DNA of 36,321 nucleotides from a virus. A program made the position numbers and the translations under genes. The stretch spans positions 1-36,321 of IMG/VR virus record IMGVR_UViG_3300036761_002156. The stretch is one strand, 5' to 3'. A model generated the notes under the pieces. That model saw nothing but the letters and a program-made list of their open reading frames with translations, was not told the DNA's origin and searched no databases. Below are positions 22,812-28,810 of this stretch, in pieces. The stretch's first letter is position 1. Every line of letters starts with the position of its first letter.

Positions 22812-22887
22812 ACACCACGGAGGCACGGAGGCCACGGAGAACGACCGCTACCTTTTCTCTCGGCATTCTCCGTGCCTCCGTGGTGTC
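22812..22887. repeat. Inverted repeat, family G (copy 3)
   Basis: ACACCACGGAGGCACGGAGG and CTCCGTGCCTCCGTGGTGT arms around a 40-nt loop. Confidence 0.75.
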
Positions 22888-22923
22888 TTTCTTCGGCCTG
22901 AAAAAATTCCGCGCGCAAGATGC

Positions 22924-22953
22924 TTGACAGCCTGCCGGCCTTTCTGCTATGGT
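22924..22953 (+). promoter_or_regulatory. Sigma70-type promoter for the leader/CsrA-like unit
   Basis: -35 TTGACA (22924-22929), 18-bp spacer, -10 TATGGT (22948-22953). Consensus -35 in a GC-rich region, with the transcript starting close to the CTGTAACAAAAACTT copy and the structured region below. Confidence 0.65.
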
Positions 22954-22959
22954 TGGGGC

Positions 22960-23215
22960 TGTAACAAAAACTTTGATGAAGCTTCGGGGCCAAACGGCCA
23001 TCTCTCCAGGTCGCAACCTGGTTCAGACCGCCGGGACTGGCGCGAGCGAAGCGCGAACCAGCCCGAGGTTTCCGAAGCACCTTCAAAGCGGCGAGCACTG
23101 AACCGGTTTTGCAAGGGCCTCCCACTGGCGCGAAACCCAGTGGTAGGCTGCGCGCTCAGCCGGCCGCGGGGCAACCGCGTGACACTTGCCCCGCGTGCCG
23201 GCGGCGCGACAGAAA
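22960..23215 (+). ncRNA. Highly structured RNA leader upstream of the CsrA-like gene
   Basis: About 255 nt between promoter and gene can fold as follows. CTTTGA (22971-22976) pairs with TCAAAG, and GCTTCGG (22981-22987) with CCGAAGC, closing a multi-branch domain that contains GGCC-AAAC-GGCC, CCAGGT-CGCA-ACCTGG and CTGG...GCGC/GCGC...CCAG hairpins. Then CCACTGG/CCAGTGG extended by GCCT/AGGC. Finally a 16-bp stem: GCCGGC+CGCGGGGCAA (23159-23174) with TTGCCCCGCG+T+GCCGGC (23186-23202). I do not recognise it as RNase P, tmRNA, SRP or 6S RNA. It could be a cis regulator (CsrA autoregulation) or an independent ncRNA. Confidence 0.55.
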
Positions 23216-23227
23216 CGGAGGTCTCTC

Positions 23228-23443
23228 ATGTTCGGACTCACGTTGAGTCGCCGCCCCGGGGAGCAGATCGTCTGCATGCTGCCCGACGGCGAGGAAATCG
23301 TGATCACCTGCGGCAAGATCCGCCGCGATCAAGTGCGCCTGATGGTCTTGGCGCCGCAATCCGTGGCCATCGTCCGCGCGGAGCTGCTGGCGGGAGACAG
23401 AGTTGTCAGTGGTCAGTTGTCAGTCGTCGGTTCTGAAAACTGA
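23228..23443 (+). CDS. csrA: CsrA-like RNA-binding regulator with repeat-derived tail
   Basis: 71 residues from ATG 23228, with GGAGG 5 bp upstream; an upstream start at 23186 would run through the leader structure. MFGLTLSRRPGEQIVCMLPD aligns with CsrA MLVLTRKVGE, followed by EEIVITCGKIRRDQVRLMVLAP and SVAIVRAELL, matching the family's VxV...APxxVxVHRxE with the RNA-contact Arg kept (His replaced by Val). CsrA dimers bind GGA motifs in mRNAs. The last 15 or so residues (GDRVVSGQLSVVG and on) are encoded by family A spacer repeat. A phage copy could act on host or phage mRNAs. Confidence 0.8.
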   Translation: MFGLTLSRRPGEQIVCMLPDGEEIVITCGKIRRDQVRLMVLAPQSVAIVRAELLAGDRVVSGQLSVVGSEN

Positions 23444-23450
23444 AAACTTC
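23401..23450. repeat. Family A spacer overlapping the CsrA-like 3' end
   Basis: GTTGTCAGTGGTCAGTTGTCAG is in the coding frame; the complementary ACTGAAAACT lies after the stop. Confidence 0.7.
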
Positions 23451-23452
23451 CC

Positions 23453-24013
23453 ATGAAAGCAATCACCATCTGCCAACCCTGGGCCTGGGCGATCGTCGCC
23501 GGAATCAAGGCGGTCGAAAACCGCACCTGGTCGACGCCGCACCGGGGAACGCTCCTGATTCACGCAGGCCGCTCGAAAGAATGGCTGGCCGCCGGAATCC
23601 GCGACATCCAACGTGCTGGCCTCGACGTGCCCGACGACCTGGTTTTCGGCGCCTTGCTCGGGTCGGTCCGCCTGGTCGATTGCCGGCCCATCCGCCAGTT
23701 GCCCTCGCAATACGTGGACCTCTTTGCCGAGGGGCCGATCTGCTGGGTAGTGGATCGGCCGCGGCTGCTGCTGGAGCCGATCGGTATGGCCGGCAAGCCG
23801 GGCCTGTTCGACGTGCCCGAGCGGGTACTGCGCACCGCGCTCTGGGAGCCGCAGTGCCGCGTCTGCGGCTGCACACAGGACCACGCCTGCCGCCCTTTTC
23901 ATCCTTCAGCCCGCGAAGGCTTCTCCGCGCCGTGCTACTGGGTCGAGGCGGACTTGTGCTCCGTCTGTGCGGAGACGGTTCAAGGTCCAAGGTTCAAGAT
24001 TCACTGCCACTGA
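23453..24013 (+). CDS. ASCH-domain protein with C-terminal zinc-ribbon
   Basis: 186 residues. MKAITICQPWAWAIVAGIKAVENRTW is the standard ASCH start (I-x-QPWA...G-K-x-(V/I)E-x-R-x-W), followed by RGTLLIHAGRS and ALLGSVRLVDC. ASCH domains are RNA/nucleotide-binding folds related to PUA. Residues 135-170 add CRVCGCTQDHAC...CYWVEADLCSVC, a phage-associated Cys ribbon seen alone or fused to such proteins. The end (VQGPRFKIHCH) is spacer-derived (family B, then A). It lies next to the CsrA-like gene, so both may act on RNA. Confidence 0.82.
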   Translation: MKAITICQPWAWAIVAGIKAVENRTWSTPHRGTLLIHAGRSKEWLAAGIRDIQRAGLDVPDDLVFGALLGSVRLVDCRPIRQLPSQYVDLFAEGPICWVVDRPRLLLEPIGMAGKPGLFDVPERVLRTALWEPQCRVCGCTQDHACRPFHPSAREGFSAPCYWVEADLCSVCAETVQGPRFKIHCH

Positions 24014-24028
24014 CCACTGACCACTGCC
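23977..24028. repeat. Spacer repeats, families B and A
   Basis: GGTTCAAGGTCCAAGGTTCAAG runs inside the 3' end of the previous gene, then CACTGACCACTGACCACTG leads up to ATG 24030. Confidence 0.7.
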
Positions 24029-24029
24029 C

Positions 24030-24260
24030 ATGACCCGCCCCATCGACAACTCCGACACGTGCAACGCCGTGGCCGGCCACCTGCTACAGGTGATGCGCGC
24101 GGTGCACGTGGCGCAGGCCGGGCTGGTGCAGGGCAGCGAGCGGACCGTCCTGGATGCCTTACAGCAGGCGGGCGCGTGGGTCCGGCAGGCGCGGCGCCTG
24201 CTCGGGGATCGGGACCTGGAACGCGTCCACGTGCGATCCACGGGGGAGGAAGATAATTGA
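24030..24260 (+). CDS. Small helical hypothetical protein
   Basis: 76 residues: MTRPIDNSDTCNAVAGHLLQ then helices (MRAVHVAQAGLVQGSERTVL, LQQAGAWVRQARRLLGDRDL). No family recognised. It is bracketed by spacers on both sides, and no Shine-Dalgarno sequence separates it from the repeat. Believable as a gene because of the even codon usage and consistent helical pattern. Confidence 0.5.
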   Translation: MTRPIDNSDTCNAVAGHLLQVMRAVHVAQAGLVQGSERTVLDALQQAGAWVRQARRLLGDRDLERVHVRSTGEEDN

Positions 24261-24261
24261 A

Positions 24262-24383
24262 AAATGCAAATTGCAAACTGCAAACTGCAAATTGGCCACG
24301 CCGCGAAATGGCTGGCTGACCACTGAAAACTGACCACTGAAAACTGACCACTGACCACTGAAAACTGACCACTGACAACTTCC
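24262..24383. repeat. Spacer repeats, families H (GCAAACTGCAAACT) and A
   Basis: TGCAAATTGCAAACTGCAAA units at 24264-24293 and then five ACTGA-type units before ATG 24385. Family H is seen only here. Confidence 0.7.
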
Positions 24384-24384
24384 C

Positions 24385-24732
24385 ATGGGAACGCCGAAAA
24401 TCTTCCGCATGGTGCGCTGGGTCGTGCAGCTCTGCGTGGACATTTTCCGCCGCCGGGCCCGCCGAGAGCGACTGCGGCGGAGGTGGATCAGGGAGATCAC
24501 GCGGCGATTGGGGCCGGCGCCGGCGCGGGATTGGCCGCTGATCGGGGCGGCCGCCACCGCGGCGGCCTCGGGCAGCGTTCCCCTGGGGGCCTTCGAGCAG
24601 ATTCTCCGCGACGTCGAGACGCTCCGCCGCGAGGGATTCGTCGCCTGGCCGCGCGACAGTTACTTTTTCGGCTGCGCTGTTGCCGACCTGTGCGTCCGCA
24701 GCGGCGTGCCTTGGAAGGAGACGGCACGGTGA
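24385..24732 (+). CDS. Basic hypothetical protein
   Basis: 115 residues. The first half is extremely Arg-rich (FRRRARRERLRRRWIREITRR, residues 21-41) after a hydrophobic helix (MVRWVVQLCVDI), which could be a membrane-associated or nucleic-acid-binding segment. The second half (GAFEQILRDVETLRREGFVA, YFFGCAVADLCVRSGVPW) looks like a small helical domain. No family recognised. Followed by family G copy 4. Confidence 0.5.
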   Translation: MGTPKIFRMVRWVVQLCVDIFRRRARRERLRRRWIREITRRLGPAPARDWPLIGAAATAAASGSVPLGAFEQILRDVETLRREGFVAWPRDSYFFGCAVADLCVRSGVPWKETAR

Positions 24733-24743
24733 GCACTCGGAAA

Positions 24744-24819
24744 GACACCACGGAGGCACGGAGGGTACGGAGTCAAAAAAGTGATTGTCTCCTCCGTGCC
24801 CTCCGTGTCTCCGTGGTTT
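24744..24819. repeat. Inverted repeat, family G (copy 4)
   Basis: Nearly identical to copy 1 including the loop AGTCAAAAAAGTGATTG. It lies at the start of a 496-bp gene-free gap (24733-25228), which also holds a triple CTTGCCCGCCGT repeat (about 24820-24850), family E and B spacers, and two structured elements. Confidence 0.8.
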
Positions 24820-24945
24820 GCCCGCCGTCTTGCCCGCCGTCTTGCCCGCCGCCAAGACGCCGCGGGCGGTGGCGAGGTCCCTCTCGCCCGCCGCCCCCGA
24901 CCTGCCCGGGCCATGAATCAGTGTACAGTGGTCGGTGGGAAATGG

Positions 24946-24978
24946 AAAGGATGAAGGATGAAGGATGAAGGATGAATC
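24946..24978. repeat. Spacer repeat, family E
   Basis: Four GGATGAA units. Confidence 0.7.
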
Positions 24979-24997
24979 CGAGCAAGAAAATGTCCTA

Positions 24998-25086
24998 CGA
25001 ACAGCGAAGAGGCGCCATACTCCCGCCGGCCGGGTTTTGATGCCTCTTCCCGGCGCCGGGCCAGTATGGTGCCTCTTCACTGTTCG
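24998..25086 (+). promoter_or_regulatory. Long inverted repeat with alternative pairings
   Basis: CGAACAGCGAAGAGGCGCCA (24998 on) and the right arm ending at 25086 match 22 of 24 positions as inverted arms. GAAGAGGC (25006-25013) can pair either with GCCTCTTC at 25042-25049 or at 25071-25078, and CCCGGCGCCGGG (25050-25061) is a perfect palindrome inside. A 22-codon frame (MNPSKKMSYEQRRGAILPPA and on) from about 24975 ends within the element. This looks like an attenuator or switch, or a small mobile element. Confidence 0.45.
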
Positions 25087-25089
25087 GGG

Positions 25090-25165
25090 AGGGCTTAGAC
25101 CTTGGACCTTAGAACTTGGAATCCGGCGACCGTGAGCCAAGCTCTAAGCCCTAAGCTCTAAGGTC
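25090..25165. repeat. Spacer repeat, family B
   Basis: GCTTAGACCTTGGACCTTAGAACTTGG and AAGCTCTAAGCCCTAAGCTC-type units, in both orientations. Confidence 0.7.
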
Positions 25166-25173
25166 TGCTGCCG

Positions 25174-25198
25174 ACTACAGGACTACATATCCTGTAGT
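25174..25198. promoter_or_regulatory. Operator-like dyad ACTACAGGA-N7-TCCTGTAGT
   Basis: Perfect 9-bp arms (25174-25182 and 25190-25198), extended in RNA by GCCG/TGGC pairing. It lies 30 bp before the ATG of the next gene, a typical repressor-site or 5' hairpin position. Confidence 0.6.
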
Positions 25199-25228
25199 TG
25201 GCGGCCGGCAAACAGGAGGATGGGAAAG

Positions 25229-25498
25229 ATGGGTAACGCGACGGCGGAAGACGGAATGGCGACGGGGGAGGTGAGCGAGGCCGTGGCCGTGGCCACGTTC
25301 TGGGAGCTGGTCGCGCTGGCCTGCGAGCTGCTGCACGAAGAGTCGCGCAGGTACCTGGAGCGGGCGGCGCTCGGCAACCGGGCCGGCCGCTGGACCAGGG
25401 CGGAGGACAACAAGTCCCAGGCCGCCCGGCTGCGGGCCACCGCGATCGCACTGGAAGGAATCTCGCGCAAGGTCGCCGAGCCGGACGCCGTCGCGTAG
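25229..25498 (+). CDS. Helical hypothetical protein behind the dyad
   Basis: 89 residues from ATG 25229. An ATG at 25220 is in frame but sits directly on the AGGAGG (25214-25219), so 25229 with 9-bp spacing is the better start. It reads MGNATAEDGMATGEVSEAVA, then a helical body (ATFWELVALACELLHEESRR, SQAARLRATAIALEGISRKV). No family recognised. The strong Shine-Dalgarno and the dyad suggest a regulated, efficiently translated small protein. Confidence 0.6.
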   Translation: MGNATAEDGMATGEVSEAVAVATFWELVALACELLHEESRRYLERAALGNRAGRWTRAEDNKSQAARLRATAIALEGISRKVAEPDAVA

Positions 25499-25530
25499 GG
25501 AAGGATGAAGGCTGAAGGATGAAGGATGAA
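25499..25530. repeat. Spacer repeat, family E
   Basis: GGATGAAGGCTGAAGGATGA units. Confidence 0.7.
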
Positions 25531-25643
25531 AAGGGTACGGTTGATTAGACGCATGTTCTCGCGCCGGCCTCCGGCACGGACGAGCTACATCACCGAGCGG
25601 CAGTCGGCCGGGTCGGTGCGATCATGGTTGGGAGGATCGTCCC

Positions 25644-26846
25644 ATGTTTCGCCGTCCCGATTCGGAGTCCGATTCGTCCGTCCCCCGTCCCCCGTCCCCC
25701 GTCCCCCTTCCGCCCGAAACGCCGCTCAGCGAAGCGGTGGGCCGCTATCTCATCTTGCGCGAGCAGGATGGGCTGCGGCTGGGCACGCTGGAAATCCACC
25801 GCCAGGTGGGCTGGTCGCTCTTCGAGTTCCTCAAGGCCGATCCGGCAATCGGCGAATTGGCCAACGGCTGCCAATCCCCAATCCCCAATCCCCAATCCCC
25901 TGCGCCGAACGGCGACCTGGCCGGGCGCTGGCTGGCCTGGCTGCGCGCCACGCCGTGGGGTCGTCGACGTCGCGGGGCCTATCCGCGGCACTTCACCGCC
26001 GGCAGCGTGTCGGCCTTTCTGGCGTGGCCGCCGGCACGCTTTTCGTCGGGCAAGCTGCGCACGGAGCAGACCATTGGGAGGCTCTGGCGACACGGCCGGC
26101 CGCTGCTGGAGTGGCTCGGTCTGCCGGTGTACCTATCGAAGAAAAAGGCGGATCCCGGCCGGCGGCCGAGTTTGCGTCTGCCGCCGCCCTGGGTGCCGAC
26201 GAAAGGGTCGATCGGCGAGCGCTGGCAGGCGATATGGACAAGCGAACAGTGCCCGGCCAGCCGCGGCGATCGCCGTCGCGTGCTGCTGGTCCAGGGCCTG
26301 GTGCTCGGCACCGGAATGCGCCTGGAAGAGGCCCTGGTAGCCCAGCGCGACGCGCTGGAAGGGCACTGGCTCTTGATCCGGGACAGCAAAACGCACCAGC
26401 CGCGGATCATCTATGTGAACGCGCAGTGCCTGGGCATTGTCGAGGCGCTGCGCCCGGACGGCCAGACGGTGATGCCGTGGGCGGCCGATCGCTGGCAGCG
26501 CATCAGCGGCTGGCCATATACGAAGGGCCGCTGGCACTGCCTGGTGCGACAGTGCGGCTTGCTGGGCAAGACGCATCAGCAGCTCCGCCAGCGCATGACG
26601 ACCTGGCTGCGCGCCGCGGCGATCCGGCACGGCGTGGATCCGGCCGTCGAGTCGGCGCAGCTCGGGCACGGCAGCGGCGTGGTGCTGGAGCACTACCTCG
26701 ACTGTCTGCGGCCGCTGGCACGGCTGCTGGAGAGATTCCGACTGCCGGCGGTCGACGGGTTTGTCTGGCCGCCACCGATCGCCGCCAGGCGGGCATTGCC
26801 GGCCAGGCTGTACGAAGAGTTCCGCCGCATCATAGGCGGGGCGTGA
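25644..26846 (+). CDS. Tyrosine recombinase (integrase), divergent
   Basis: 400 residues from ATG 25644, with GGGAGGA upstream. The C-terminal catalytic domain shows LGTGMRLEEAL (R226, E229), SKTHQPRIIYV (K249), THQQLRQRMTTWL (H311, R315), QLGHGSG (H342) and EHYL (Y351), the R-K-H-R-H-Y set of the family. The third motif is unusual: the His is four residues before the Arg instead of the usual three, so an alignment puts Gln at the canonical site. The N-terminal half has a core-binding-like domain interrupted at residues 76-89 by repeat-encoded QSPIPNPQSP, and residues 13-24 come from a family C repeat. It should catalyse integration/excision at att sites. Confidence 0.85.
   Translation: MFRRPDSESDSSVPRPPSPVPLPPETPLSEAVGRYLILREQDGLRLGTLEIHRQVGWSLFEFLKADPAIGELANGCQSPIPNPQSPAPNGDLAGRWLAWLRATPWGRRRRGAYPRHFTAGSVSAFLAWPPARFSSGKLRTEQTIGRLWRHGRPLLEWLGLPVYLSKKKADPGRRPSLRLPPPWVPTKGSIGERWQAIWTSEQCPASRGDRRRVLLVQGLVLGTGMRLEEALVAQRDALEGHWLLIRDSKTHQPRIIYVNAQCLGIVEALRPDGQTVMPWAADRWQRISGWPYTKGRWHCLVRQCGLLGKTHQQLRQRMTTWLRAAAIRHGVDPAVESAQLGHGSGVVLEHYLDCLRPLARLLERFRLPAVDGFVWPPPIAARRALPARLYEEFRRIIGGA
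25680..25715 (+). repeat. Family C repeat inside the recombinase gene
   Basis: Four GTCCCCC units encode SSVPRPPSPVPLPP in frame. Confidence 0.75.
25870..25905 (+). repeat. Family I repeat (CAATCCC units) inside the recombinase gene
   Basis: CAATCCCCAATCCCCAATCC units encode the QSPIPNPQSP insert, in frame, between two helices of the N-terminal domain. Confidence 0.75.
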
Positions 26847-26848
26847 GA

Positions 26849-26926
26849 GGACATCAGTGGTCAGTGGTCAGTGGTCGGTTATCGGTTCTGAAAACTGACA
26901 ACCGAAAACTAAGAACTACCACGAGG
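26849..26926. repeat. Spacer repeat, family A
   Basis: CAGTGGTCAGTGGTCAGTGG and then ACTGACAACCGAAAACTAAG units follow the recombinase. They open the 461-bp gap 26847-27307, which also holds the palindrome and the duplicated segment below but no supported gene. Confidence 0.7.
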
Positions 26927-27004
26927 AAACCACCGGCCGCCAACACGCTCGCGGCGCAGAGGCGCGGGCGTGTGCGGCCGGATCACGGAAGGCTGCTCTT
27001 AGGT

Positions 27005-27036
27005 CGCCGGCCGGCGCATGGCCGCGCCGGCCGGCG
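27005..27036. repeat. Perfect 13-bp inverted repeat (CGCCGGCCGGCGC)
   Basis: CGCCGGCCGGCGC (27005-27017) and GCGCCGGCCGGCG (27024-27036) with a 6-nt loop; a very stable hairpin, with no T-run after it. Possibly a terminator-like or recombination structure downstream of the recombinase. Confidence 0.5.
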
Positions 27037-27077
27037 GCTATTTGTAGGCGGTTGCTGGAAGTTGCGAGATCCGTCCC

Positions 27078-27124
27078 GGGTGTGCCCCATTTGGGATCAA
27101 AGTCGCGATACCGCTCGTGACGCA
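27078..27124 (+). repeat. 47-bp direct repeat, copy 1 (intergenic)
   Basis: It begins GGGTGTGCCCCATTTGGGAT and matches 27705-27751 at 42 of 47 positions; all five differences are C/T transitions. Confidence 0.75.
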
Positions 27125-27307
27125 CCCCGCCTGGCCGCGGGCTTCTGCCCCGCGCCGGCCGCCGCCCCGTGGCGTTTCGAGATCGCCAAACACAGGACCG
27201 GCGCGAGCGGGTGTAGTCCTGTGACGTTCGCGCAAAGCCAGTTCGCGATTAAATCAACGCCACGCGGTGGCGGCCGGCGGCTGCATAGTACATGAAGGGA
27301 TTTCGCA

Positions 27308-28669
27308 ATGTCGCGACGGAAGCGAAAGCGTTACAGTCCTCGCCCGCCCCGGAAACCAACGCCTGACGAGCGAGCACAAGGAGAGCCGCTGGTCGGGATC
27401 GCCGTGGGGACCCGGGCGGAAAGGATGGGCCTCGTAAGGTCCTTGGCCCGCCGGCTGCAAGTGTCGGAGAGCCACGCCCGGGTGCTGTGCTGGTTCGTGC
27501 AAGAGGGTGCGGACGAGCGGCCGGTCTATTCACAGGCCAAGAGGATCGGGCAATGGCTCGGGCTCGATCGGCGGACCGTGCAGCGCGCCATCGCACAGTG
27601 GCAACAGTTGGGGGTAATCGTCCTGCACAAACGCAGGGCGCAAAGTGGTAGCTGGCTGCCGTCGCAGGTGGAGTTGGTCTGGGATGCCGTCCTTGGCCAG
27701 CTCGGGGTGTGCCCCACTCGGGATCAAAGCCGCGATACTGCTCGCGACGCATCCTCACCGCCTGCGGATCAAGTGTCGCGAGGGGGCCGAGCCGTGGACC
27801 TCGGCCCCCTCGCTACGGCGCCGCGTGGTCCGGATACTGCCTCCGGTGCGGGTTCCACACCGCAGAGTACTGCCTCGCCACGGCGCACGGCCAACCATTC
27901 TATGGCGGCGCTCGATTCCCCCTCACCCACTTCCGGGTGCCCTAGTGGCAAATTGCCGCTACCTCGCGGCAAATTGCCGCTACCTAGCGGCAAAGCCGAT
28001 TTGCCACTAGGCCCTACCGGATTGGGGGTGTCTCCTGATGAGGATGCTGCGGCCCGCGGTCCGCCCGCCGAGGCGCTCGCGCGGGCGCGGAATTTGTTTC
28101 TTGTTCTTCCATTAGAACAAGAAAGTAAATTCCAAGAAACAACATCTACATCAGTTGAACGAATGTGTTCTGCTATTCCGGTAGAATTCGCGTGCGTGCG
28201 CGCGTTGGCGGCGGAGGCGGGCCGGCTGATCTGGCCCACCGGACTTTTCGACACGGCGGAAGGGCGGAGGGCCCAGGCCACGCTCTACGCGGCCGCCCTG
28301 CTGGCGCTGGAGGTCTTTTCCCCCGAGTGGCTGTTGGGCGCCGCGGAGATCACGGCGGCCAAACTGCGATCGAGGGAGCCGGCACACCAGCCGGCCTCCT
28401 ACCTGTTCGGCGTTTTGAGAATCCGCTCCGCCAAGTTCGGCGTGCCGCCGGATGCCCTGTCGGAGCTGATGGGCATCGCCGACCTGGCCGTGCGACGCCA
28501 CTTGCCGCCGCTGCAGGATCCGCCGCACGCGCGCCGGGAAGAGCCCGCGGAGACCGAGCCGCCGTGCACGCCAGCCAAGGCGGCGGAGATAACCGAGAAG
28601 GCCGCGGCGGCGGGCGACAAGTTTGCCGCCGACTACCTGCGGTACCGACAACGAACACGACCGCGCTGA
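27308..28669 (+). CDS. Replication initiator-like winged-helix protein with internal origin candidate
   Basis: 453 residues from ATG 27308, with GAAGGGA 8 bp upstream. Residues 45-105 form a winged-helix DNA-binding domain (SQAKRIGQWLGLDRRTVQRAIAQWQQLGVI), like helix-turn-helix initiators or repressors of phages and plasmids. Residues 130-265 are a low-complexity linker that contains a copy of the 47-bp repeat and the iterons. Residues 280-453 are helical with WLLGAAEITAAKLRS and KFAADYLRYRQRTRPR. Lambda gpO-type initiators also bind iterons lying inside their own gene between DNA-binding and C-terminal parts. Function as initiator is an inference from this layout. Confidence 0.65.
   Translation: MSRRKRKRYSPRPPRKPTPDERAQGEPLVGIAVGTRAERMGLVRSLARRLQVSESHARVLCWFVQEGADERPVYSQAKRIGQWLGLDRRTVQRAIAQWQQLGVIVLHKRRAQSGSWLPSQVELVWDAVLGQLGVCPTRDQSRDTARDASSPPADQVSRGGRAVDLGPLATAPRGPDTASGAGSTPQSTASPRRTANHSMAALDSPSPTSGCPSGKLPLPRGKLPLPSGKADLPLGPTGLGVSPDEDAAARGPPAEALARARNLFLVLPLEQESKFQETTSTSVERMCSAIPVEFACVRALAAEAGRLIWPTGLFDTAEGRRAQATLYAAALLALEVFSPEWLLGAAEITAAKLRSREPAHQPASYLFGVLRIRSAKFGVPPDALSELMGIADLAVRRHLPPLQDPPHARREEPAETEPPCTPAKAAEITEKAAAAGDKFAADYLRYRQRTRPR
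27705..27751 (+). repeat. 47-bp direct repeat, copy 2 (inside the initiator-like gene)
   Basis: It begins GGGTGTGCCCCACTCGGGAT and encodes GVCPTRDQSRDTARDA in the linker. See 27078-27124 for copy 1. Confidence 0.75.
27943..28013. repeat. Iterons: GGCAAATTGCC-centred units with 21-bp period (origin candidate)
   Basis: Units TAGTGGCAAATTGCCGC, CGCGGCAAATTGCCGC and TAGCGGCAAA begin their GGCAA cores at 27947, 27968 and 27989, exactly 21 bp apart (two helical turns). A reverse copy, TTTGCCACTAGG (28000-28011), mirrors the first unit. They encode seven-residue repeats (SGKLPLP). Confidence 0.75.
28089..28133. repeat. AT-rich palindrome downstream of the iterons (possible unwinding element)
   Basis: GGAATTTGTTTCTTGTTCT (28089-28107) and AGAACAAGAAAGTAAATTCC (28114-28133) are near-perfect inverted arms. 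The DNA from about 28090 to 28190 is markedly AT-rich within a very GC-rich gene. Confidence 0.7.
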
Positions 28670-28754
28670 AAACACCCGTGAAGTCCGGGACGCCGTTTGA
28701 CGTGGAGGGCACCCCGGGCAGGCGCAAGGCTCGTAGCGGCGCGCCTGAAGCGGC

Positions 28755-28802
28755 GGGCGGTCCGCCGACCGACGCGAGACTGGCCGGCGGCCGCCCATTT
28801 TT
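28755..28802 (+). terminator. Intrinsic terminator after the initiator-like gene
   Basis: GGGCGG (28755-28760) pairs with CCGCCC (28791-28796) and CCGCCG with CGGCGG inside; the stem is followed by ATTTTT. Confidence 0.65.
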
Positions 28803-28810
28803 CCGCGGAG

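Larger units (their letters stand above)
22768..22973. repeat. 15-bp inverted repeat CTGTAACAAAAACTT
   Basis: AAGTTTTTGTTACAG (22768-22782) and CTGTAACAAAAACTT (22959-22973) are perfect complements. The right copy lies just downstream of the -10 box of the promoter below; the left copy faces the minus-strand gene. It may be a regulator site or a shared transcript start. Confidence 0.6.

Noticed and set aside
22960-23215. tmRNA, RNase P, SRP or 6S RNA in the structured leader
   Set aside because: None of the conserved core sequences of those RNAs was found by eye; only the stems are clear.
25526-27295. 589-codon plus-strand frame overlapping the recombinase
   Set aside because: It lacks any motif, crosses spacer repeats and the 47-bp repeat, and the recombinase frame accounts for the conserved catalytic residues.
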